NCBI GenBank assembly: GCA_902805475.1 | Contig: CADCSX010000001.1 | Span: 744,001-808,000 of the forward strand | Direction: 5' to 3' | DNA length: 64,000 nt | Source: Entonaema liquescens | Taxonomy: Eukaryota; Ascomycota; Sordariomycetes; Xylariales; Xylariaceae | Part shown: in pieces, positions 47,421-58,369 of the stretch | Numbering within the stretch: position 1 is the stretch's first letter | How the letters are laid out: each line of letters begins with the position of its first letter | The notes under the pieces: model-generated | Seen by the model: only the letters and a program-made list of their open reading frames with translations | Database searches by the model: none | What the model was told of the DNA's origin: nothing | Translations under genes and position numbers: made by a program

Positions 47421-48713
47421 ATGTCATACTTATTTCCTAACCAGCATGTCCTCCACCAGTCCTTCGGTCCGCCGTTGAACACTAAGGCACGGACTGCTCC
47501 GGCTCCTAAGGCTACTCCGTACCAAGCCCGCCCGGAGCTCTACGCAGCATACTCCGTCGTTGACGACGCAAAGAACAAGACAAAACAGCTCAGCGCCGAA
47601 GCTCAGAAAGAACTCGACAAAGCTAAGGTTGCTGCTGGCGGCGACGGCGGCAAGAAGCTGGAGCTCTATAGCCCTACGTTCTATGCCGCAGCTACGTTTG
47701 GTGGCCTTCTTGCTTGTGTAAGTGAATTGACTCACCATGCAATTGCTTTCAAGAACCTTATCTAATCCTAGAATTATAGGGTTTAACCCATACAGCTGTG
47801 ACTCCCCTGGATCTTGTCAAGTGCCGACGACAAGTAGACCCGAAGCTGTACAAGGGCAACTTCCAGGCCTGGGGCATAATTCTGCGGCAAGAAGGTATCC
47901 CGGGTATCTTCACTGGTTGGAGCCCGACGCTGTTCGGATACTCGGCGCAGGGCGCGTTCAAGTACGGCTGGTATGAATACTTCAAAAAGAAGTACTCTGA
48001 TCTCGCGGGCCCCGAGAATTCGTACAAGTACAAGACGCTACTATACCTGTCGGCATCCGCCTCCGCTGAGTTCCTTGCCGATCTCGCTTTGTGCCCCTTC
48101 GAGGCCGTGAAGGTCCGCATGCAGACGACGATACCGCCACCGTACAAGGGTACGTTCGACGGTATCAGCAAGATCACGGCGGCAGAGGGCATTGGCGGAT
48201 TGTACAAGGGCCTATACCCTCTTTGGGGTCGTCAAATCCCCTACACTATGATGAAGTTCGCTTCCTTCGAGACTATCGTCGAGAAGATCTACGACCGCCT
48301 TCCGGGTAAGAAGAGCGACTACGGCGCAGGCGCTCAGACTGCTGTTTCCTTCACCGGTGGATACCTGGCTGGTATCCTCTGCGCTATTGTCTCGCACCCT
48401 GCCGATGTGCTTGTCAGCAAGCTCAACGCGAACCGCAAAGCCGGCGAGGCCTTCGGTGCTGCCGTGGCTCGAAACTACAGGGATATCGGCTTTATGGGAC
48501 TATGGAATGGTCTACCGGTCCGAATTGTCATGATCGGTACCCTCACTGGTCTCCAGTGGATGATCTACGTAAGTGTCGAATTTTGTTCCTTCTTGGAAGG
48601 ACTGAATCTGCCGTATTTAGCTGAACGATATACTAACAACGTGATAGGATTACTTCAAGATGTTCATGGGTTTCCCGACGACGGGTGGAGCCGCCCCGCC
48701 GGAGAAGAAGTAA
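47421..48713 (+). CDS. Mitochondrial phosphate carrier
   Basis: Three exons, 47421-47717, 47780-48568 and 48648-48713, give 383 residues. Three mitochondrial-carrier repeats are present with PLDLVKCRRQVDP, PFEAVKVRMQT and PADVLVSKLNA signature loops. The first, with KCRRQVDPKLYKG, plus IFTGWSPTLFGYSAQGAFKYG, is diagnostic of the phosphate carrier (Mir1/Pic2 group). An N-terminal extension of about 85 residues, Ala/Lys-rich, precedes the first helix. The last exon of 22 codons codes DYFKMFMGFPTTGG. The intron before it carries TACTAACAAC at 48631. The protein imports phosphate (and in Pic2 copper) across the inner mitochondrial membrane for ATP synthesis. Confidence 0.95.
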
Positions 48714-51700
48714 GGTCGAATATTTGTAGAAAGTGAGGCGATATGATAATTATGCATCGGCGGATCGGTTGGTACATGCGTTGCTCCGAACCGGTCGGGC
48801 TGTTCCGGCTGCTTTCTTCATCGCATCCATGGTTCGGTAAATTTTAGCAGTCGGGTTTGCCTAGGTTCTGGTCGGGGTCTAGGCGTTTGCGATGACTGTT
48901 GCCCTCCCTTACGTACATAGTTATTTCGTGTCCTAGCAAAGTTTCCTGTTACTATTTGCTGAATATCCCCATGCCGTAATATTGCCTTGGACTTATAGAT
49001 AGTGTGAACTAGTTACCTCTCAACTCTTAACGATAATATTTTCTAGTCTCGTACGCCTATCGTGTCGAAAAGGCCATCCGCGAATGAAGTATACTGTGGT
49101 TTGATATGAGAGTTGTAGTAATTAATAACTAATAATATATATCCTGGGAGAAATGGTTAATGAGCGATCCCTTGCAGGATTTTACATTCCAGCTTATGGG
49201 CGCTAAAGTAAAAACTATTAGCAAGTGAAAACGTCGAGATGGCCCAGTCTAGACTCCCGTACAGTTAGGAGTACGGCTGGCTGGTGACTCTTCTTATGTA
49301 TGCATATAGGAAGACTATAATTTGACGAACGAGAAGCAAGACATAGATAGCTGTCGATATGACAATTATGTATAAATTCATAACATATTCACATAAGATC
49401 CCATGCCATTAGATTGAACTAATAGCGTTGAAGATCGACTTTTACATATATATCAATATGTAGATTGGCGAATACGCGGTAATATATATGAGAATGCAAC
49501 GCTGATAGGTCCATCCGCGACGATAGTTGATAATAATCATATCATGGTGGAGCGGGGTATTTCAGCTGCCATGATTTGGGTTGCTTTTATTTCCTGGGAA
49601 AAGGGCTCAAGCGGTAACGCATAAGCTTCAAGGTCGCACGCGGCATGTAGCCTTGGGCTTTCTGTATCAGGGCCTTCTAGAAGGCGCCCTACGAAGAGGG
49701 GGACCAGCAGATGGGATATTTCGCAGCTGGCTGGTCAGCCCTTGCAGGCCTGCCACATGGGCTTTTGGGGGAGGGGGTTTGGGATTCAAGCCGCGCGGGG
49801 CGGGATTGGCTATGGATGCCCGCATGGCTGGCATTCCGTCATCGCGCGTTTACCACACCTTACGAAATGCAGCTCGCTCGTGAGAGGTTTGCTCGTTGGC
49901 TGGTTCCCGATGCAAGGCGGCGCTTTCTCGGTTCTGTCCTGCGTGCTGATCATCCTGGAATCGTGCGAGTGATACAGAAAGCCAAGGGTTGATTAGTGAG
50001 AATGACTGAGATAGCTTAAAGTAATCTGCGGCGTCTCACGTTCTTTTCACGTCAGTTGCCCTCCTGGCTGACGCTCGTATTAATGGCTAGGAAGCATCAC
50101 TTGACAACAACTTTGGGAGGCGGATAAGCACACGGAGGAATATTAGGATGATGTTGTTGGTTTTGTAGTGAGGACTGTAGTCTGCTTGTTTGTGGATTTC
50201 ATTTTCCCGCGATCGAGATGGGGCATTCGGCCGAATGCATTCGTCAGCCTTGGGGGCTGATTTACCTTTTGGTGGGCGCTTGCAGGACCGCATTCAGCAT
50301 CATAGAGCGATTGTCGCTGGCTGGCAATTTTGGCAAAGCTTAGCAAGTTTGGGCTAGGTTTGGGTCCATCATGGCGAACTATCTCCGTTCCTGTCTGGGA
50401 GTTTGCCTGCTTGCATACCGTATGTCCGTCACGACCGTTGTTGGCGGCTAATAACCCCACAAAGGTCTATATCCAGACTGGCCGAGGATATTGTAGTACC
50501 TAGATAGTCCTAAACTGAGTAGCTGGTATCACGCTAAGTGGACAGGGAACCTGCGGAGAAGAAGCCTGATACGATTTGCGGTAGCAACATGCAAGTTACC
50601 GTCTTACATACTTGCTGATAGTGATGGTGGGAGTCCACCGCATTGCTGTAACAGCTATAGTAGTAGTTGTCACACTTAGGTATGCATCGATAGTTAGATC
50701 GACGTACTTGCTCTCCGTTTTAATGCTGTCGTCCCTGAGTTAAGAAGAAGACTGGAAGCACAATGGAAGAAGTTGTCTAGTATCCGAAGCATTGGGACTG
50801 CTTGTCCCTAGTAGCGTCGCGTTGACCACCTGCCTTTTCAGGTCTAGAACTTTTAGAATGGTCGAACCACAAACGACGACGACTGCTTGGCTCTTCTTCG
50901 AAGCGTGGAAGTGGAGCTGCTGAGACATAAATTGTAAAATAGTCCCAGGAAACTCCTGTTCATGGATGGATGTACGTACTCGATTCCCCGGTTCCCCCCA
51001 CCTTTGATGAAGTCGCCGCTTGTTAATTGCAGTAACATGGGCTTGATAGGTCTTAATTTTCAAGGTCGTAGTACCAAGTAGAAACCTCCGATTGCGACGC
51101 GGCAGACAAGAGGTCTATAAAACGAAAGGGGGGCTTCCGAGTCGAAGATGAGTAAGTAAATTAGAAATAGTAAACAAACGTGATAATATCGAAGGCGTCT
51201 TAATACTTACTGTCTCGGATAGTGATTTATGGACCCAACGTGACCCCAACTTTGAGAGTAATTATCTCGAATCTCGAAATACACGACGCAAGGCGAGTCC
51301 CGTTTATGGAAAAACTGCCGTTTTTGGAACCAGCTGGAAAGCCCGACTGGCTGTCACATCGAAACCAGATTGCATCCCTACTACATACCTCTGTAGATAT
51401 CCAGGGTTACCAGGTTTGTTACCCATACTAGTAGTGTAGTAGCCGTACATATGTATAGAAGAAGAGAGAGAGGCCGGGAAATGTAGGAATACGTGTATGC
51501 AAAGATTATCTTTGTTGGGTTGGTTAGGTTAATGTGTACTCTTGGTACTGAGAGAAAGAGAGAGAGAGAGAGATAGTATTTGCATCCCACGTCTTAGGTA
51601 TGTATAACTAACTAGGTTTTTGGGCTAACACTGAAATATGCCTTGTGGTGAATGACGACGCCACCACAGTTTGTTTTTGGGATTGTATTTTCGAGTTACG

Positions 51701-52631
51701 ACAAAAAGTTACGACGACAGTTACACGACCGCGCTTAATAGATGAAATACATAGTACATACCTCTCTATACGCTACAGAAAAAAAAACTTGAATAAAAGG
51801 AAATCACTACCATCAGTGGAGAAATGCCCGCTAGGTATTAGTCCCAAAAAAGCGTTAGTTTCTGGGGGTTACCCCTAGGTACATGTAAGTGTCTAGTTAG
51901 GTCAAGGTATTACCCCATCTTTTTAGAATCTCCAGGCTTTTTTTTTTCTCCCAGTGTGCTCCAGTGCTCCAGTGCTCCAATGCTAAAATCGTGGCGTTGG
52001 TTCAGGGTGCTTTCAGTTGTTAATGTATTGTACCGTCAGCGGCACAACAACCCGGCCATACTTCCGGCTCCTTCCAACCCATCCCCCGATCGAATCCTCT
52101 TCCCATCGAACCAGAAAACCAGCAACAGTCACTCGCTTTCTCTTCCAATTCTTAGCTGGCAACTTCTTTAACAACTTTACCCTCATATTTTCTCTCATTC
52201 GGCAAATTATTGTTTGTCATATTATAAGTTTTACTCAAGCAATTCCTCTACCAGCCGCACAAACCACAAAGAAAGTTGTTGTCCGGTTCGTGCTCGTCTA
52301 AGACGTTCGAACGTCTGCCCACTTATAATCGAAAGCTCTCCTTAATTAGCGATCCCGATCCCGAATCACTTAAAGTGCGGAACGACGAATAATTATACCA
52401 CTCTCTCCTCTCGGGATCTACGGCTTAAAAAGCGCGAACGTATATCGTCTAGTGCATTATCTGATATCCGAGTGTTCCCACTGTTTACGTTTACTTGCCG
52501 AGACAGAGTCCTTTCGGATGACTACCTCCATCGACCTCGCACGTCCTCGCTAACCCTCTGCCGCGCTCAGACGCTGGCCTGTCTCGATCGAACTCGCGCA
52601 ACACCGCAATCCGGTCACCTATTCGCTTGTG
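48714..52631. other. Intergenic 3.9 kb
   Basis: The part from about 49.0 to 49.55 kb is AT-rich. Plus-strand frames at 49581-49992 and minus-strand frames at 50143-50460 and 50740-51063 match no family and lack convincing starts. A GA repeat lies at 51550-51573. From about 51.95 kb the plus strand becomes C/T-rich, as expected for the promoter and leader of the deubiquitinase gene. No tRNA was recognised. Confidence 0.45.
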
Positions 52632-55090
52632 ATGGCGAGTTTTCTGAATAAATGGAAGACCAACGGCGCTGTATGTTACCGAACTTAAGCTTAACGCCGA
52701 GTCGGATGTGTCTGCTTGACAAAGTGCACCTCTGGAGTCTCAAGCTATGAATATGCCTATGGTTAAACATGCTAACATGTTTTCAGGCGGCCTCGAGTTC
52801 GGCGGGCAAAGATGGGCCGAAGAAGAAAGAAGAGACACCAGTAGAGGTTACTCCGTTGGAACGGATGCTTCAGAATGCCGGCGCACTTAGACAAGACGGA
52901 AGCGACAAGTTCTTCGGCATGGAGAATGTAAGTTTACCTATTTTCATGGTCGTACCAGAGCAGCACTAACTTCAATTGCATAGTTCGGAAATACTTGGTA
53001 AAGACAACATCTTCGTTTTGTGCATTGAAGGGACCATGATCTAACCACGACGTAGTTATTGTAATTCGATTGTTCAAGCCCTCTACTATACTGTACCGTT
53101 TCGAGAGCAGGTGCTTAAATTCCCGCCATTGTCACCATCAGATACCCCTAACGGAAGCCGACCTAGGGTTAACGTCCAAATTCGAGCTCCGGTCGCGAAC
53201 GGAAGCGCACATGGAGGCGCAAACGCGAAGAAAACCTCCGCAGCTGACGCGATAGAGAGGAGGAAACAAATTAACTCGGGACAGATTCAGCCTGTGCGGC
53301 CGGAGGATAAACCCGACACCCCCGAATATAAAAAGAAGCAAGCGATGCTAAAGGGACCCATATTAGAGCTGGCACAGGAGAGCCACGAAACCTACGGGAT
53401 GGACGAGTGCACGTTCACGGGTCTCCGAGATATTTTTATGGCGCTCGTAGATAGTACTGTCCGTACTGGGGTTCTTAGTCCGCAGCGCTTCCTTGAGATA
53501 TTTAAGCGAGACAACGAGATGTTTCGCAACTCGATGCACCAAGATGCGCACGAGTTCTACGGACTCGTTTTAAATGACGTAATATCGAACGTCGAGAGCA
53601 CAGCTAAGCGGTTACTTGATCAACAGGTCGCGTATAGTAATGGTAGTGTTGAAGAATCGCTCAAAGCAGCCTTGGGAGCAATTGCTAAGACCACTTCAAA
53701 CGGAACGAATTCTCCTGGAACAGGCTGGGTACATGATATCTTCGAGGGTGTATTAACATCAGAGACGAAATGCCTTACTTGTGAGACTGCTTCTCAACGG
53801 GATGAGACGTTCTTGGACTTGTCGATCGATTTGGAGGAGCATACGTCAGTAACCGCATGCTTACAAAAGTTTTCGGCCGAGGAGATGCTCTGCGAGAGGA
53901 ACAAGTTTCACTGCGATCATTGCGGAGGCTTGCAAGAAGCAGAGAAGCGCATGAAGATCAAACGACTGCCTAAAGTGTTGGCGTTGCACCTAAAGAGGTT
54001 TAAGTATACGGAAGATTATAGCCGGTTGCAGAAGCTGTTCCATCGTGTAGTATACCCGTATCAGCTGAGGATGTTTAATACGACAGAGGACGCCGAAGAT
54101 CCGGATCGACTATACGAACTTTACGCCGTGGTTATTCACATCGGCGGTAACGCATACCACGGGCATTACGTCTCGGTCATCAAAACGGAAGATCGTGGTT
54201 GGTTGCTATTTGATGACGAGATGGTCGAACCCGTTGATAAGCACTACGTCCGAAATTTCTTTGGGGATAAGCCGGGTATGGCCTGTGCGTACGTTTTGTT
54301 TTATCAAGAAACGACATACGAGAAGATGCGGGCCGAGCAAGAAGCAGAGGGTCTTGAGGAGGTTAGAATTGCCAGCGAGAAAGCCGGTGTCGCTCAAGAA
54401 GATGGTCAGCCGAATGGTTCAGTTCCCGGGTTATCACGGCAGCTAACACAACCGGTTCGGCCACCCGAAGACCGCGAAGGGTTAACTACTTTAGATCATG
54501 CCGCTACAGCACCCGATATGCTCGCCGACCCAGCTGCTCCTTCTCCAGCGTTATTACCTCAGCTAGACGGTGCGGCGCCACCCAGTCCCATAATTTCAGA
54601 AAGAACAGACCCGTCCAGGAGCGAATCGAAGTCGAAAGAAGAAAGGAACCGAGAAAAGAAAGAAGCTAAGGCCCAAGAAAAGGCGCGAAAAGTAGCAGAA
54701 AAGGAAGAGCTTAAAGCCAAAGAGAAACAGCGCAAAGAGGCCGACGCACGATTACGCGAAGCTCGCAAAGCCGAACAAGAGGAGCTAAAGAAAGCCCTCG
54801 AGGCAAGTAAAAAGATGGCCGAAGACGATGAAGCCAGTAGGGGGGAGCAAGACGATAGCGTTCCGTCACTGCAGAAACCGGATAAGGGTAGTAGGTCCAT
54901 GTCGAGAAAGAGCTTTGGGTTTCTAAATAGGGACAAAGCGAAACGAGATAGCGTAGAAGCTCTGCCCGAAAACAAACAGAATGGCGAGAGCGCGGCGCCT
55001 AGCCCGGACAAGCCGGATCAGCAGTTCAAGCGTAAGAAGAGCTTCAGCTTTAATCTTGGGCGAAGAAAAAGTCACAGTACCCTCTCGTAA
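52632..55090 (+). CDS. creB: CreB-like ubiquitin carboxyl-terminal hydrolase
   Basis: Four exons, 52632-52670, 52787-52927, 52984-52997 and 53056-55090, give 742 residues. Exon 3 is 14 nt and encodes FGNT plus most of the catalytic Cys65 codon; splicing yields FGNTCYCNSIVQALYY, the USP Cys box. Other USP landmarks are SMHQDAHEFYGLVL, the zinc pair TKCLTC with CDHC, LHLKRFK, and the His box GNAYHGHYVSV with catalytic His435, then YVLFYQ. The C-terminal third has a charged coiled coil (KEERNREKKEAKAQEKARK) and ends in KRKKSFSFNLGRRKSHSTLS. Length, coiled coil and USP12/46-like catalytic domain fit Aspergillus CreB, which with the WD40 protein CreC acts in carbon catabolite repression. That pathway role is from the family. 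Confidence 0.92.
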
Positions 55091-55666
55091 AAATGCAATG
55101 GAGTTAGGGGAATATTTTTGACGGTATCTTTACCATTCATACCCTAGCGAATCAACGCAAGGGATGTGGCATATAAGGAGTTTTGGGGGGGTATCAAAAG
55201 AAATGCGAAGGTTCTTGAGCATTTACGGAAGACACGCGCCAAAGCTGGAGTTCGTTTTGGATACTCTGTAGAACGAGGTTGCTTCTGTTTCTCAGTAGCA
55301 CTATGAGCATTTAGGTCTGCTCGCGTTGCGATGGATATTCTGTATAATAAGGCCAGACGCTGGAGCTTCATACCCCTGATAGTAGCAGAGGTACGGAATA
55401 AGAAGAAAAAAAAAGACAAAAAGCTTCATTGCCATCATCATCATCTTGGGAACGAGTTTCCGTGTAAAGTATTGGCTTGACGTGTTTTGCTATGGCTCGA
55501 TACCCCCTTCGCACGACTGCGCATCTCACACTGCCGATCTCGTTTTGACCATATTACACCAAACCAAAGTGTATGTACACCCGAACGCCTGGTTGAAACC
55601 GAAATGCAAGTCCCTATACGTCCGTCATGTTCGTAATACCTCCATATTAACCCCCTTCTTCCTTCT
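55091..55666. other. Intergenic between convergent genes
   Basis: About 575 bp between the deubiquitinase and YOS1 3' ends. No gene is seen. Confidence 0.5.
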
Positions 55667-56137
55667 CTAGCCCAAGACCAGCTCGTAGAGTATTATTAAA
55701 GTGTTGATCGCTATTAGGGGAACTGCTCTGTCGGTTAGCTAGTCTGAGTGATAATATTGCCCCATAGAGTAGCTTTATCGCAAGCGCAAAATGGGGGCAC
55801 CAGGTGATTGCGTACTTCTCATAACCATCCGAACGCTGGCTATTAGGTTGACGACTTTCGCCTTCACGCTCTGGGAGTCGGGGCCGGCGCCGAATGCCGG
55901 GTCGTAGGAGGTGGACGAGAGGTTTACTAGTTGACGGAGAAGGGGGCATTAGTATAGATTGATGGGCGGGAGTGCGGTGGGAGTGCATACTGCGTGCTAG
56001 GAAACGGTCTTCGGACAGGATGGCGATTGCGTTTATAAGGAGGATAGTAACTGTGATCGCATTAGCTGCTTGCTTTCTGGGGAGTTGTCTGGGAGGAGAG
56101 GCGCTATACCGTAGAGCAAGTTCCCGAGAAGAATCAT
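55667..56137 (-). CDS. YOS1: Yos1-like ER-Golgi transport protein, four short exons
   Basis: Exons in transcription order are 56137-56110 (28 nt), 56050-55991 (60 nt), 55926-55816 (111 nt) and 55722-55667 (56 nt), giving 84 residues; yeast Yos1 has 85. The introns are 59, 64 and 93 nt, with branch sites GCTAATG, ACTAATG and GCTAACC. The spliced product begins MILLGNLLYVTILLINAIAI, continues LSEDRFLAR, and ends MVMRIPLIAINTLIILYEL then VLG, a close match to the Yos1/IER3IP1 pattern: two membrane segments and the LSEDRFL signature. Phase is preserved at all three junctions. Yos1 works with Yip1 and Yif1 in COPII vesicle transport. The last donor is GTACGC, non-consensus. Because each exon is tiny, a long-ORF scan misses the gene. 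Confidence 0.92.
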
Positions 56138-56582
56138 CTTGAGGTACTGAGCTTAGGGCGACGTGTTGAGAATTTGTACATAAGGTATAGGTAGAGATTT
56201 ATTGTAGTTATTTATTTGTATATCTGCCAATGTACGTAACGTAACGCCTTACTTACAAGACAGGTGTCGACGGTGCGGCGGAAACTGTCTACTATTTGGC
56301 TTATGTAAACATAGATGGGTTTAAGACACATGTGGCTGTGCTTTATTGCACCAGCCACGCGTCTTGTTCAAACAGATACTCCTTTACAAAGACCCCTCGG
56401 AATGGGAATGGGATGCAAAGTAGTACAGCAGCAGGTTCTGTCAACAAAATGTGTTTTTAAAAATATGGCCTAAACCTACGCGCCCAATATGAATTGGTTT
56501 TAATTAAATTCTTTATTAGACGCGTCTTAAATAAAAAAAAAACACATTCCTCACATTAGGTACTCCAAAATCCAAGCCACCA
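56138..56582. promoter_or_regulatory. Shared divergent promoter of YOS1 and ALG12
   Basis: The two start codons are 445 bp apart and point away from each other, so both promoters lie here. The ALG12 side contains a poly-A run (about 56532-56541). No TATA box stands out. Confidence 0.55.
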
Positions 56583-58369
56583 ATGGCAGCACTCGGTATG
56601 TTCTATATGAGTATCACATCACGGTATTACCGCTAGCAAAATAGTAACTTACAAATCATATCAGATTTCCTTCTATCGCTGGCTATACCAGCTTTAATAA
56701 TTATACACCTCTTGGTAGCGCCATATACCAAGGTCGAAGAGTCTTTCAATATACAGGCCACTCATGACATCTTGGTGTATGGGACGCCTACTAAGGATGT
56801 AAACCAGCGGCTCTCTCACTATGATCACTTCGACTTCCCTGGTGCCGTCCCCCGGACGTTCATTGGTCCAGTTATGTTAGCAGGGATCAGTCAGCCTATC
56901 ATTGCGCTGGTAGGCTTCCAGTATGCCCAACTGATCGTGAGAGGTGTCCTGGGGTTCTTCAATGCTGGCGCTCTGTTGGCGTTTAAGTCAAATGTGGAGA
57001 AGGCGTACGGGAGGTCGGCTGCGAGGTGGTATGCGCTGCTGCAACTGGGCCAATTCCATATTCTGTTCTACGCCTCTAGAACACTGCCCAATATGTTCGC
57101 CTTTGGCTTGAGTAAGTGGTCTCCAGGCTTTTCGACCGTCTTCTATATTGACAAGTTGCAGCAACGTTGGCCCTTTCGCAGTTAATAGGAGACCCGGCCC
57201 AAAAGACCCGGGTTCGGCGCTACAAGTTGGCTATTGCATATCTCACCATAGCCACAGCCGTATTCAGGTCTGAGCTAGCAATCCTCATGGTTACCGTCAC
57301 CCTCTATGGTCTAGCGCTTTCGCACATCACCTTGGCCGAAATCATCCCTGCATTCATCGTCTTCTTTGGAATGTCTCTGACACTTACGATACCGATCGAC
57401 TCATACTTTTGGCAGAAGCCATTGTGGCCAGAGCTGTGGGGGTTCTATTATAACGCCATCCTTGGGTCTTCCTCTGATTGGGGTGTCTCCCCCTGGCACT
57501 ACTACTTCACATCCGCTTTACCTAAGATCCTTACGAACCCGTTAAGCTCAACCGTCCTTATCCCCTATGCATTGCGGAATGCCGGGACGAGGAGACAAGC
57601 CCAATCGCTAGTAGTCCCTAGTCTTTTGTTTGTGGCGATATACTCTCTCCAACCGCACAAGGAAGCTCGCTTCATCTTCTATGTTGCGCCGCCGTTGACG
57701 GCAGCAGCGGCTTTAGGGGCAGATTATATCTTCGCTAGACGAAATAAGTCTATTACCTTTTTACTTACCTCTATCGCGCTAGTTGGCTCGGTACTCGTTT
57801 CGTTTGGTCTTAGCACTGCCATGCTTGTTATATCCTCTCTGAATTATCCCGGTGGCGAAGCACTCTCCGAACTTCGTAACCTTGTTACTTCGTCTTCGTC
57901 TTCCGATCTTCAGACTATTATGGTTCATACAGACGTACTATCATGTATGACAGGTGTCACTCTCTTCGGACAACATCCCTACCCCCCTAATGACCCACAC
58001 CCGGCAAATAGATTGACGTTCAACTACGATAAGACGGAAGACGAAAACACGTTACGGATTCCGTCATTCTGGGAGAAATTTGACTATGTGCTCGCCGAAG
58101 ATCCGGCTTCGGTTATCGGCCCCTGGGAGACGATTGGCGTAGTAGAGGGATTTGCCGGAGTTGAACTAATCAAACCGAGTGCACCTTCCGGCGGTGACAT
58201 CGAGGAGGGCCAAGGCAGAGTGTTCGGCAGAGGTGATCTCGTAAGAAGAGCAAAGAATTCCGTTAGAGCGGTAACTGGTGGTTGGTGGATTGGCCCGAAG
58301 ATGGTGCCGAAAATACACTTGCTGAGGAAAATGCGCGAGGGTGAGGCTAGACGAGCTGTAACAGAGTAG
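56583..58369 (+). CDS. ALG12: ALG12 dolichyl-P-Man:Man7GlcNAc2-PP-dolichol alpha-1,6-mannosyltransferase
   Basis: Exons 56583-56595 (13 nt), 56665-57111 and 57162-58369 give 555 residues. The start MAALDFLLSLAIPALIII leads to PYTKVEESFNIQATHD, and the GT22 family hallmark HKEARFIFYV lies mid-protein. FDFPGAVPRTFIGP, SRTLPNMFAFGL and SSSDWGVSPWHYYFTSALPK follow the Alg12 pattern rather than Alg9 or Gpi10. Around ten membrane segments are visible. The enzyme adds the eighth mannose to the lipid-linked oligosaccharide in the ER lumen. The third exon has two possible in-frame acceptors 6 nt apart (after 57155 or after 57161); the second gives FGLTTLALSQ and is preferred. The first exon is only 13 nt. 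Confidence 0.94.

Noticed and set aside
49581..50460. Cluster of overlapping ORFs on both strands
   Set aside because: Mutually overlapping, glycine- and arginine-rich, without splice context or a known domain. Treated as chance.
54559..55011. 150-codon Ser/Phe-rich frame antisense to the deubiquitinase tail
   Set aside because: It is the complement of the Lys/Glu/Arg-rich coiled coil, so its composition is forced.
56020..56142. 40-residue plus-strand frame that looks like a signal peptide
   Set aside because: It lies exactly antisense to YOS1 exons 1 and 2; its hydrophobicity is a by-product of the complement of that gene.
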